A stretch of DNA of 22,901 nucleotides from Plantago elongata (Eukaryota > Streptophyta > Magnoliopsida > Lamiales > Plantaginaceae): the NCBI GenBank assembly GCA_036897095.1, contig JAYMSP010002699.1, forward strand, positions 1 to 22,901, written 5' to 3'. The notes below the pieces were generated by a model. The model did no database searches. It had not been told where the DNA came from and was given only the letters and a program-made list of their open reading frames with translations. Both the position numbers and the translations under genes were made by a program. The number at the start of each line of letters is the position of its first letter. Within the stretch, counting starts at the first letter, position 1. Below are positions 13,003 through 22,639 of this stretch, piece after piece.

Positions 13003-13652
13003 GTTTTTTTTACCAGTTTCTTTTTCTAAAGTCAAATACATTGTGCATTGTTTCTAATATAAATGTGTTTATTCATGATGTTACATATATATAATCTGCA
13101 CTGGTATACATTTGAATGCATGTTACAGAACCAGAATTGTGAGCCATCACTTAAAGTTGGTTATTATTTATGTTAGAAAGTAAGCATCATTCTATACTAT
13201 CTATCTTTCGGGCAGCAAGTTCGGTCTTGCATGTATTGATTTACGGATTACCTTTCATACACGCCAGCATCCTGCAGAACCTATAGGTGCATTGATGGTG
13301 GCTACTGATGCTCTACTTGTCTCTCGAGTGATAATACTATACTTACTCCGTTTGTTTTGCAGGAACAGTCGATAGTGATGGAAATGATCATGATATAGTT
13401 TCTGCCCACGAGCTGATGGAATCTCACAGGCAACACATTAAGGAAGGGAAACAAATGTATAGGACACAATTAAACGAAGCAAAAAAAGAAGGAAAAAAAA
13501 AAAAAAGAAACATAATCCTAACATAACACCTAGTGTCACAAATCCATCTTAAATGTTACTTGTGTCCATGGATGGATTTTGGTTCTGTACTGATGCTTTA
13601 TGGTTAAGTTGTTCAAAATATTCTGTTCTTAACCATTGCCTATGTATTTGTC
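13003..13652 (+). other. 3' UTR / 3' flank of the OTU gene
   Basis: Non-coding on both strands. TTGTTTTGCAG ending at 13362 is a good acceptor and could define a spliced 3' UTR exon starting at 13363. An A-rich tract follows at about 13485-13505. The OTU gene and the P450 locus converge here. Confidence 0.5.
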
Positions 13653-14136
13653 ACATGTAATTATGCAAGTGAATACAAGCTTAACATAGAATAATGCTTG
13701 TATTTCAGCAACCGAAACAGCCTATTACAATCAAAGTCATTCGACGTGCATATCTTTTACCAACACAGTTCATTCAGATGCTTGCAATGCCATAAAAGGA
13801 AAAAACAGAACTTACAGTAGAGAAAAGTCATCAGTCTGAGGAAGTGATAGACTGGATATGAGTCATACAGAGTTCAGTTAGGAACTTGCACTGACAGAAG
13901 AATGAAAGTTACCAGGTTGTGGATGCATATGGAGTTGCAATTAAAAAGAGAAACTGAGCATATGGAAGCTTTATGTTAGCCAAAGCCATTGTAATTGCAG
14001 GACACATTCGTTTTCCAGATCCAAATGGTAGGAACATAAAGTCTGCGCCAAGAAAATCTACAGAGTTGTTCTCGAATCGTTCAAGTTCAAAGCTCATGGG
14101 TAGTCCCAATACATTGGATCCCTTTGGATAGCCCAA
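13653..14136. repeat. Tandem duplicate of the 3' end of the neighbouring P450 gene (unit A)
   Basis: This stretch is a diverged copy of about 14143-14620. The shared order is ttatgcaag near 13661 and 14151, a 19-base identity agtagagaaaagtcatcag at 13816-13834 and 14284-14302, then the P450 C-terminal coding part. The two copies abut head to tail at about 14137-14143, so the duplication took in both 3' UTR and last-exon sequence. Confidence 0.8.
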
Positions 14137-14137
14137 G
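13909..14137 (-). pseudogene. CYP71D-like P450 C-terminal fragment (pseudogene)
   Basis: The fragment keeps a PERF-region relic ([19 protein letters not shown]), the heme-binding stretch [13 protein letters not shown] and a C-terminal LFLIATPYA. It matches the complete P450 next door from its 'QRDPKYW' region to the end. About 33 residues between 'LAQ' and 'LFLIATPY' are missing without shifting the frame. Near its 5' edge the homology switches frame by one base ([10 protein letters not shown] lies in another frame), and there is no start codon or upstream exon. The Gly after the heme Cys is Ala here. It arose with the tandem duplication of the 3' end of the gene and is very unlikely to be functional. 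Confidence 0.88.
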
Positions 14138-14213
14138 TTTTATCACATAATTATGCAAGCGAATAGAAAGGAAATAATACAACATAACACTTTTATTTCA
14201 ACAACTCGAACAA

Positions 14214-14252
14214 TTTATTACAATGAAATTTATTTGACGGACATAGTTTATT
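14214..14252 (-). terminator. Candidate polyadenylation signals of the P450 gene
   Basis: Three AATAAA hexamers on the minus strand, at 14252-14247, 14234-14229 and 14219-14214, lie 47-85 bases after the P450 stop. Position and spacing suit plant near-upstream elements. Confidence 0.45.
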
Positions 14253-14298
14253 CAGAAACTGGCAAAGTAAAAATAATACTGATAGTAGAGAAAAGTCA

Positions 14299-15899
14299 TC
14301 AGGCTGAGGCTTGATATGGAGTCGCAATTAGGAAAAGATTATCCTTTCTTGGAGCCGACAATTTAAATGCCTCAATCATGTTTAAATCCTTTGGATCAGC
14401 ACCATCAGGCAGCTTCCAGTTGAAGTGGTAGAGAAGCTGAGCTAATGAAAGCTCCATATTTGCAAAAGCAAATGTAATTCCTGGACACATTCTCGTTCCC
14501 GCTCCAAATGGCAGGAACTCAAAGTCGGCACCTATGAAGTCTAAGGCACACGTTTCAAATCGTTCAGGTTCAAAGCTTTCAGGATTGTCCCAATACTTGG
14601 GATCCCTTTGCATCGCCCAGCTGTTAATCCAAACCTTTGTTCCTGCAGGAATGTTGTATCCATTAACTGTGATTTCTTCTCTAGAAGCTCTTGGAACAAC
14701 AGGAATCGGAGGGTGCAGTCTAAGCGACTCCTTCAATACAAGTTTCAGGTACTTCAACTTTTGAACATCACTCTCCACCAAGGTTTCCTTCCCCTTGAAA
14801 ACTTCCCTTATCTCGGCTTGTACCTTGGCCATGACGCGTGGATTTCTTATCAGTTCTGTCATCGTCCAATCTATAGATATTGAGACTCCATCTGTTGCAG
14901 CATTAAACATGTCCTTGCAAGTTGCAACCATAAAAGTTCATAGTTAATTCAATTACAATTGCATGTGTTGGCGAAAGGATTCAATATATGTAAGTTTTGT
15001 TATTAGGTACTTACAAAGAGGATGGCTTTGATGTTGTCGTTATGGATGGGAAACTGCAGCTCACCCTCTTCCTTAACTCTTAGAAGAACATCAACCAAGT
15101 CTTCATCTTCCTCGGCCTTTTTTCCCGAAATATTAACTGCTTTGTGATCATTGATAACTTCATCAAGAATGACATCAAGCTTGCGCCCCATCATAACCAA
15201 TCTCAACTTAGTCCAATCAAAAGCGTTCATGAACTTCCACGATGGAAACAAATCCGTGATGCGATATCCTGCAGCTATGGCATTGAACTCTTGTATAAGA
15301 TCAATTAGTCTATTTCTATGTCTAGATACCTTACCAAATGCAGCCCTGCATGCAATGGAGCTGCCCAGTTCAAAAATCATTGCCGAAAAATTAATTGGTT
15401 TTCCATCTGATAACCTTATTGTTTCGATAAGATTGGAGACCTCTTCGTTCCTGATATATCCAAAGGAACGTACTCTCTTGGCACTCATCATTCCCATGAC
15501 GCCTATTTTTTTCATCTGCCTCCAGTACTCACCATATTCGCAGAATGTGAAATCACGATAATTGTACAAGACCTTTGATCCAATAGACCCTGCCCGATTT
15601 GCAAAACAAGGGTCCTGGTCCTTGACTACAATTTTTGCGACTTCTGGTGAAGATACTACGATGGTTGAGACTTGACCCAACTTGAGGTGCATTATTGGAC
15701 CATATATTTTGGCCAAGTCTCTGTATGAACGGAACGGGACAGCACCTAGCCGGTGCAAGTCCCCGATTATGGGCAGCTTATGAGGACCTGGGGGTAATCT
15801 GTTGGAAGAAGAAGTAGGGGCTTTTCGGAATAACTTGATCACAAGGAAGATTAGACATGTGAGAATAGCAATGGAAGTGAGGCTTAGATGCTGCTGCAT
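14299..15899 (-). CDS. Cytochrome P450, CYP71D-like, two exons, complete
   Basis: This is an ER-anchored heme monooxygenase of the CYP71 clan. Members of CYP71D oxidise terpenoids, alkaloids and flavonoids; the substrate cannot be told here. Exons are 15899-15015 and 14913-14299 with a 101-bp phase-0 GT-AG intron at the position usual for the A-type clan, giving 499 residues and TGA. In order: N-terminal anchor about 6-24; proline hinge RLPPGP at 34-39; C-helix WRQMKK; I-helix around 296-312; ExxR as ESLR at 357-360; PERF at 411-414; heme loop FGAGTRMCPG with Cys438. The I-helix is odd: the family motif (A/G)Gx(D/E)T(T/S) reads AATDGV at 300-305, so the O2-activating Thr is Gly304. A TATA box lies 63 bp upstream. 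Flanks on both sides show duplicated sequence. Confidence 0.95.
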
Positions 15900-15961
15900 T
15901 ATTTCTCGTATTTTGTTTGTGTTGTTTAGGTGATGATATATTCATTCCTGGTGGAGTTTCA

Positions 15962-15971
15962 TTTATATATA
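15962..15971 (-). promoter_or_regulatory. TATA box of the P450 gene
   Basis: The minus strand reads TATATATAAA, ending 63 bases before the P450 ATG. That would place transcription start at about 15935 with a short leader of some 35 bases. No upstream ATG lies between it and the start codon in that predicted leader. Confidence 0.55.
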
Positions 15972-16029
15972 CACAGAGAATCAGCTAGACATGGTTTTAG
16001 CAGTTCCATGCAATGTTATAAACCACACA

Positions 16030-16262
16030 GTCTAGATATAATATTTTACGTCAACAAGTCATGTGAATATAATATTACATTTCAAATGATTTGTACTGGA
16101 ATTAAAATATAGGACCGCGTGTATCACATTATACCCAAACTTTAGGATACTATGAATGTGGACTGATAAGACGCCTTGAAATGGCCTGGACTGTGGGTGG
16201 CATTTGGCTACCTGCTAAAGAGATGATATTAAATTGACGACAGCGAGTGAAATGGGGTCATG
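16030..16262. repeat. P450 upstream flank, copy 1 of a dispersed direct repeat
   Basis: It shares a 38-base identical core (16110-16147, starting taggaccgcgtgtatcacat) and a second block (about 16223-16260, gacgacagcgagtga) with copy 2 near 17.1 kb. Copy 1 holds about 75-80 extra bases between the two blocks. It starts about 130 bp upstream of the P450 start codon, inside the likely promoter. Confidence 0.8.
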
Positions 16263-17019
16263 TAACATGTGTTACTAAATACAAATACATGGAAAACCCC
16301 CTGGAAATCATGTGAGACAGACAAGAATCATCCATGGGCCAAGCTTCCAAGGCAGGACAATTAAAAATGGAAGTTGCAAGGTGACCAACTTGAGTCTCCG
16401 ATTCACATACGAATGAGAACAAAGTGCATGAAAAAATACTTGTGTTGATAGTGTGGGGTCAGCATATCATCTGGAGAACTGTCATGAATAATCGAACCAG
16501 ACTAAAGGATCGGGGGCTCGATCCACTAGTGATTCGACGGGTCATTACAATTGATGTGAAACGAATAGTGTTGAATTAAATGTAGAATATCAAGGGTCAA
16601 AGTTGTATTTTCTTTTTTTTTTTCATATTCAAGTGATCGGTGTAAAAGATATCTTCTATATCTTCGACAATATCTTTAACAATCTTTACTGATTTTGGTG
16701 AAGAAGAGACATTTTCATGCAATGTGTGAATCAATGGCCTAGCTACCATGGCTACAAATATTACTCTTCAAGTAAATATTGCAGGGTAAATGGTATAAAT
16801 AGTTATCAAGTTTTGAGGTTTACATATGCAGTATCACATTTCTATAGGATGTTAGTTATCTTCTTTTTAAATTTTCATTAATTTTAGCTAGGTTAGACTT
16901 TATTTTATTGGAACTTTTTAACATAATTCGTTGGAGGAAAATTCTAACAAATTTATTTTCGCACTAAGTATTTAAGTTTTTTTAAAATGAATTAATTCAA
17001 TGTTGTAACTTACACAATT
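16263..17019. other. Intergenic region between the two flank repeats
   Basis: No open coding frame or RNA gene is supported. The sequence is mixed, becoming strongly AT-rich after 16800. Confidence 0.5.
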
Positions 17020-17166
17020 TAAATATAATATTTTATTTTAAAAAGTTGCATGAATATAATATAAATTGTACTAGAATTAAAATGTAGGACCGCGTGTATC
17101 ACATTATACCCAAACTTTAGGAAATACATGATATTAAGTTGACGACAGCGAGTGACATGAGGTCAT
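17020..17166. repeat. P450 upstream flank, copy 2 of a dispersed direct repeat
   Basis: The 38-base core at 17085-17122 is identical to 16110-16147. It is followed almost directly by the gacgacagcgagtga block (about 17128-17165). Same orientation as copy 1, offset about 975 bp. No P450 coding sequence lies beside it. Confidence 0.8.
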
Positions 17167-18743
17167 TCAATCATGTTAGAATTTTATTATATTTGTTCAC
17201 ATTAACATTTACTCCGAATTTTTTTTTATTTTAAACGTCCCATTAAAATGAAATAATTTTATTTATAGTAAAAAACGTATCACAAGCAACATGTTTTTCT
17301 TTTTCTTTTAAGAACTTTAATTGACAATGAAAGATAAGCACGAGAAAGAGAAAGGCACCTGTTGATTAAGAAGGTAACAAAGTAAGAAAAAAACCAATTA
17401 AACCACTACAAGCTCACTACTAGCTCACAAAGAGTCAACATCTTCATCATCATAATCAGTTGAGTTGACGAATCCTTTCGAGACCCAACTGTGCAAGAAT
17501 CAAGACACCAAACTTGTCTTTAAAAGGAGGAATTGAGCCTTCTGATTTCCGTAATTCATCTGAGTTAATTCTTTTATATATGATCCTTCTTATTCGACAA
17601 AAAAAATCTTTAACTTATCATGTTAGTAACTAATAATTTTATTCAATAAATATAACATTAAAATTATGCACATTATATTATTATAAGAAATATTTTTTAG
17701 TACAAACTTTTACTTAGGATTAATTTATAGGAATATTTTTTCTGATTCCGACGATATTATTGTATAGAGTTTTTACTGTATTTAATCAGCTACGTTGGAG
17801 TGTGGTATTCTGCCGAACTTGCACGCAAGGTGCCGATCGAATTGGATGGCGAACTGATCTGATTGTCTGTTACGCTTTGTGGCTTTGCTTTTTTTTTCTC
17901 CTTGATTGTTGATTCCATTTCCATAATTCTTGCTACTAATAGAACAAGTTAATCTTTTGGATTTGAATGAGTCTCATACGCCTCATATAATTCAATTTTA
18001 GTGGAGAATCCTCGTTAAAATTTCATTCCGGAGGATCCTAGGAATGTGGACTGGGATGAATTGCAAAATTGGTCCCTTAGATGGAGGTCCTCTGCGAATA
18101 TGGTCCTATCATTTTTGTATTTGTAAAAAAGGCACAAAAACGACCTTCCAACTATATTTTTGGTGAATTTGATTTTCATTTTTGGTCCTTTTCTTCATTT
18201 CATTATTTTTTATTACACATTTGACTCAAAATTTATATGTTTTACAAATTTACCCCAATTATTTTTTAAATAGTTCAAATTAGTGCTAAACATGATTTTA
18301 AAATAAATTTGAATATTTTAAAATAAACAAATAAAAATAATTAAATTAAATTCAAATTAAAAAGGGGGAAAACGGACACATGTTGCTTAAAGAGGACTTA
18401 TAATCGGGAGGGTTGCCTTAGATTTGAATTCACAAGCACAAACTTATGTACATACATAAGATGGGCGGGTCCTGGGTTACACCCATCCAACCCACAGCCC
18501 ACCACCCGTGGCGGGTTAAAACTAACCCCATTTAGTTGGAAGGTGCGGGTAAATGGTGGTTGATTTGTGCGGGCAGATGAATTTTTTGCACAAACCTATA
18601 AAGAATCTGTGAATAAAGTAGGAGATAGGTTTTTTATTTAAAGAATAAAAAGTTAAGTTTGAGACGGACAAAAATGAAAAATGAGAAGTTAAATTCTAGA
18701 CCGATGGAGTATCATTTATTAAGAAACAAAAGTTAGACAATAA
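17167..18743. other. AT-rich intergenic region with a few structured patches
   Basis: No full gene is visible. On the minus strand 17489-17425 reads as a possible last exon: acceptor TTGCACAG, then WVSKGFVNST, an acidic DYDDEDVDSL and a stop. About 18040-18180 resembles dispersed plant repeat sequence (repeated 'tggtcc' words). About 18455-18580 is locally GC-rich with gcgggt/acccgc words of the kind found in DNA-transposon ends. None can be assigned firmly. Confidence 0.35.
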
Positions 18744-18832
18744 AGCGCAGCTCATTCTTTAAAGCGCTTCACCTCTAACCAATAGGTCGGGAGTTCGAGT
18801 GACATTTGTCGTTTCAAAAAAAAAAACAAACA
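18744..18832 (+). mobile_element. Short tRNA-derived SINE-like element (diverged copy)
   Basis: A tRNA-like head shows a degraded A box (cagctcattctttaaagcg) and a B box (gggagttcgagt), followed by an A-rich tail. It shares cacctcyaacyaata and the spacing to the B box with the element at 21152-21236, so the two are one family. No clear target-site duplication remains, which suggests an older insertion. Confidence 0.6.
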
Positions 18833-18959
18833 AAAAATTAAAATTTGTCAACAACTGTAATGTTGGCTTTTTTATTTGAATTTGAAGGATTGTAATATGT
18901 GTGTTTTTATATAAAGTTGTATTTTGTTAATGTACTAGTTGATATTGTATAAGTGGGGA

Positions 18960-19735
18960 AGACTAAGTTCACGCAGTTTGGACGGATCAATCGCAGTTTA
19001 GAGCATATTCAATTCGACTTGGGATGTTCTATTGATTTAGTGTTCCAAGTCCAAAGTTTAGTCTGACCCTGAGCAAGGTTAATGTTTGCAACAATCTTAG
19101 GAATATTATGTTGGCTTCCGAGTCTGGAAAGATGGCCCCACGCTTGGATGGTTCCGAGGTTGAGTCTCTTGTCACTTGAAAAGGAAAGGAAGGGGTTAGA
19201 CCTTTTTGGGTTGGTTTGCCGAAGACAAATAGGGCTCGAATTCAACGTGTTTAGAGGTTGATCAAGCTCGGACTCGAGTCTCTAAGCTTAGAGAGTCGAA
19301 TATTGAGAGGTAGGTACTTACCTTATAAGGAATAAATGAACTCCTATTTATAGACAAAGACTTGGGGAACAAGACTTCGGTTAACCGGAGGTTGGTCGAC
19401 CCAATTAGCTTGTGACATGTGGTGCCGCAGTGTAGTGGTGCATTTTAGGTCGCGGGGAGGGACAAAGTCGGAACCTTTCTCTCCTCGACTAAGATGATCT
19501 TAGCTTTGACGGATCCAAGGCCTTAGTATTACTCAGGGTCGGAACCTTATAACTCAGGGTTGGAACCGTATAAAAGAATCTTCTATACAATCCGTATGAA
19601 GTATCCTATCCTCGGACCCAGGACCCAATCTCAGGGTCGGAACCAATCTCGGACCGAGGACCAGTTCGTCATAAATCGTCCAAAGTCGTCTTTATTTAGA
19701 AAGGAACTTAATTATACATATCACTAGTATTTAGT
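18960..19735 (-). mobile_element. LTR-retrotransposon fossil, LTR-like fragment (family not resolved)
   Basis: Read on the minus strand this stretch looks like a plant LTR and adjoining sequence. There is a promoter-like TATA box (TCTATAAATAGGAG, about 19360-19347) in the middle, then a leader-like, less AT-rich part. The distal side carries three copies of a ctcagggt(c/t)ggaacc word (about 19532, 19552 and 19631). No gag-pol coding is visible, so it is a solo or partial LTR. Ends are approximate, and it appears old and decayed. Confidence 0.5.
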
Positions 19736-21135
19736 TATAATTTCAATTTAAACTTTCATTTTTAGTATGATTCGAGTTTTATCATTTATAGTTAGTTATT
19801 ATATTTAAATATTTATTTTGAATGCTATAATTATTGTATCTATTTCTGAGCATCATAAATATTATATGCAACCAAAACAATTATATTAACATTTACATGT
19901 GGCTAGAAAGCAAGGGTCTCACCAACTTTGTGATACAAAATAAGTTAAATAACTCACTTATTTTCTAAACTGTCTCGTAGAATTTCTTTTTTCCTCCTAT
20001 CAGGAGGCGAACACAATTGATATATCCAGAGGGGGAGATGATTTTTTTGATTTAAAAGTAGAAGATCTTTTTTTTTTCCCTGAATTTCTACTGAGACAAA
20101 CACGGAAAAATCATATTTTCCTCTTATTCTATTTATCTTTCTTTGAAATTCCTTTAACCATTCAAAATCTTAATTAATCTATGCTTATCTTAACGTACAA
20201 CGTCTTGGAAAAGGTAAGATTTTTCAAAAAAAAAAAAAAAGTTAATGATTTTAATATTTTTCGCGATTTTTTGAATTCTAGCGATTATACCGGCCGAATT
20301 TCTTTAAAATCGGCAAGTCACACAATTTTCGTTATGGTTTTAAATTGTTACCATTAAACTTTCATTTGCAATTTTAGTGTAGTTTATTAATGTTTTAAGA
20401 GATTATGTGATGGTTTTAATGTTTCAGCATTGTATTTTTCAATTATAATTTTAACATTTTTTGTTAACTTTTAAGAGATGTGTGATGGTTTTAAGGAGCT
20501 ATGTGACATATTTTAAGATGACTTATTATAGCTTTGAAAGTTTCAGAAATGTCATTAAAACATTAATAAACAAGCTTAAAACAAGCTACTTAAAATATTT
20601 TTATTATAATATTAAATCATTCATAATCCTAATGTTTCATAATCCTAATGCTTGAACTTGTTGTTTCAATGTCGTAGACTTGTAGTGAAATTTCAAAGAC
20701 ATATCATCAAATTTGATGTCATAACCAATACCTGCTTAAAATGGTCAATAACAATATTAAACTTATAACACATCTCATTCAAACTATCACATTAATTAGA
20801 AACAAAGAATTAACATACAACAAAAATTAAATACAGTAACATTAATGCTAAAAACTATAATGATAAAACTATAACAAACCAAAAATATTCAACACAATCT
20901 CAAAACAGTATACATAAACCATAAACGTGACTTTTAAAACTATTACAAATGATTTGTAAAAATCAAATTATAAATATTTCTCAAAAACTAAAATTGTAAC
21001 GGTGATCCTTAAAAGTACAACAATGAATCTTAAAATTTATAAAATATGCGTTAAAAATAATAACAGACATAAAAATAAATTAGATATTGTAATATTAATG
21101 GCTAAAATCATAACATTGCATTTAAAAACTATAGC
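19736..21135. other. AT-rich intergenic region, possibly degraded repeat
   Basis: No gene is supported. The left part (20330-20540) is rich in ggttttaa words on the plus strand. The right part (20860-21130) is rich in their complements (ttaaaac, aaaactata). This could be the faint trace of a large inverted-repeat element. A poly-A run lies at 20226-20240. The plus-strand frame at 20461-20655 is low-complexity and taken as chance. Confidence 0.35.
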
Positions 21136-21151
21136 ACTGCCTATTAAAACA

Positions 21152-21236
21152 GGCAACGAAGTTTAGTTGGTAAGACGTCTCACCTCCAACTAATAATTGG
21201 GGTTTCGAGTCACCCTTTAGCCGTTTAAAAAAAAAA
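21152..21236 (+). mobile_element. 85-bp tRNA-derived SINE with perfect target-site duplication
   Basis: The element starts ggcaacgaagtttagttgg, has an A box (tagttggtaagacg) and a B box (ggtttcgagtcacc), and ends in a run of A. It is flanked by perfect 16-bp direct repeats actgcctattaaaaca at 21136-21151 and 21237-21252. A target-site duplication of this length with a terminal A tail is the signature of LINE-machinery retrotransposition. The intact duplication argues for a recent insertion. It sits about 50 bp beyond the 3' end of the SABATH gene. Confidence 0.85.
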
Positions 21237-21299
21237 ACTGCCTATTAAAACAATAACTAAACGTGAACATTTAATAAAAGTTAGAAACATCAACTTAAA

Positions 21300-22627
21300 C
21301 TATAATAATGTCTCTTCAAAATATAGTAAGTTAATAACAAATTTAGTTCCGTCATGGGACAAATACTCGTCAAATAGATTAGCATACCTTGCAAAGAGCT
21401 CATCCATGATGTCTGAACCGAAATGAGACTCCAACATTGATTCAATCGTCGCTCTCATAACGAGAGCCAACATTAAACCATTTGAGCTACCTTCAACCCA
21501 CTCCACATCGAAAGACTCGAGCTGAGTTATAATGAATGAACCTTCTTCTTCTATGATGCTCCTCACCTCATCCATCGAGGGGTTGTAGTATGGCACATTA
21601 AACGAGTCGATTTCATCCACCTCAACAAGACCCTACAAAACTAATTAATTAATTAATTATGCATGTGTAAATACACAATATTTTAATCTCTGAATAACTT
21701 ATTAATTTACAGACATATCGTTTATCTTATTAGAAAAAACACATTTCGTTATACAAACTTTTACGAGAGGTACATTTCATGTTGGGTGCATAAATTATAA
21801 GATACCTCCGATGTCAAACTTACAAGTGCGCGACCAAGAAGCTCCCATTCGGGAGAACCCTATTTTGTAGGTATTTGGCCCATGAATGAAAGCACCATCA
21901 CACCATCCGCAACAATCTCCTCAGCTCGAAACTTAAGGAATGTCGAGAAATCCTCTTGAAACTGGCTCATGTATGCCTTTGCCACACTTTTGGAACTTGT
22001 CGGTGATATGTACACATTACCTTTGTTTATTTGTTCGTCATTTTTACTTTTCAATCTTGTCGGAACCTAAAATACAAATTTCTTTCATGAATTCATTTTG
22101 TAGGTTTTTAAGAAAATACAATTAATAATTTAGTTTATACAAATACAATAGCTGGCCAAACAAGATGTCACATGAGAAGTACCATGATACACATGCTATA
22201 AAAAGGTAATACCAGAGTAACTACAAACCTGAGATAGCCAATGGAGACTTGAAGAAGAGTGAACAAAGTGCAAGCTCTTATTCGGGAAAAGCCTCTCATA
22301 AAATGAGCCCGGAACGATGGAGAGAAAGCAGCGATTTGGATCGACCCCGTGCTCCTGTTGGAACCTGTTATACAGCTCTGGGAATGACGCTAGCAAATGA
22401 GTGAAATCATTAGACGGAACATCATTGAACGACACCCGTATCTCTGGCGTCTTGGCCCCAAGTTTAGAGCTGGAGATGGTGTTTATGATCTGTGAGATGA
22501 CCATGGAGGAGTTAGGACCTGGTCCACAACCTAAATCAGCTATTCCCACACTTTCTGGCACTGTTTTGCTCAAACACTCTCTTACTGCTTCCTCCAGTAT
22601 ACGCTGTCCTTGCGATATTACTTCCTT
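21300..22627 (-). pseudogene. SABATH-family O-methyltransferase, exons 2-4, one in-frame stop (probable pseudogene, 5' exon outside window)
   Basis: SABATH enzymes methylate carboxyl or ring-nitrogen groups of small molecules (salicylate, jasmonate, IAA, xanthines) using SAM. Minus-strand exons are 22627-22229, 22066-21806 and 21632-21300, all phase 0 with GT-AG borders as in the family. Exon 2 starts KEVISQGQRILEEAV, holds the SAM motif DLGCGPGPNSS, VSFNDVPSNDFTHL and SIVPGSFYERLFP, and ends HFVHSSSSLHWLSQ. Exon 3 gives VPTRLKSKNDEQINKGNVYIS, SQFQEDFSTFLKFRAEEIV and MVLSFMGQ. Exon 4 gives EVDEIDSFNVPYYNPSMDEV, SHFGSDIMDELFARY and the end of the protein. Within exon 3 a TAG at 21862-21860 interrupts the frame between IPTK and GSPEWELLGRAL. 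All else is open. No splice choice I can see removes it. The N-terminal exon would lie beyond 22901. Confidence 0.85.
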
Positions 22628-22639
22628 CTACAGATACAA

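Noticed and set aside
15151-15561. Plus-strand 136-codon frame
   Set aside because: It is antisense to P450 exon 1, which has full family support.
19009-19245. Minus-strand 78-codon frame
   Set aside because: It lies inside the LTR fossil and has no protein family signature.
20300-21130. Large inverted-repeat transposon suggested by complementary ggttttaa and ttaaaacc words
   Set aside because: I could not find arms that align beyond low-complexity AT words.
14299-22627. P450 and SABATH genes as a biosynthetic gene cluster
   Set aside because: They are 5.4 kb apart with repeats between, the SABATH copy looks broken, and no further pathway gene is present. Proximity alone is not enough.
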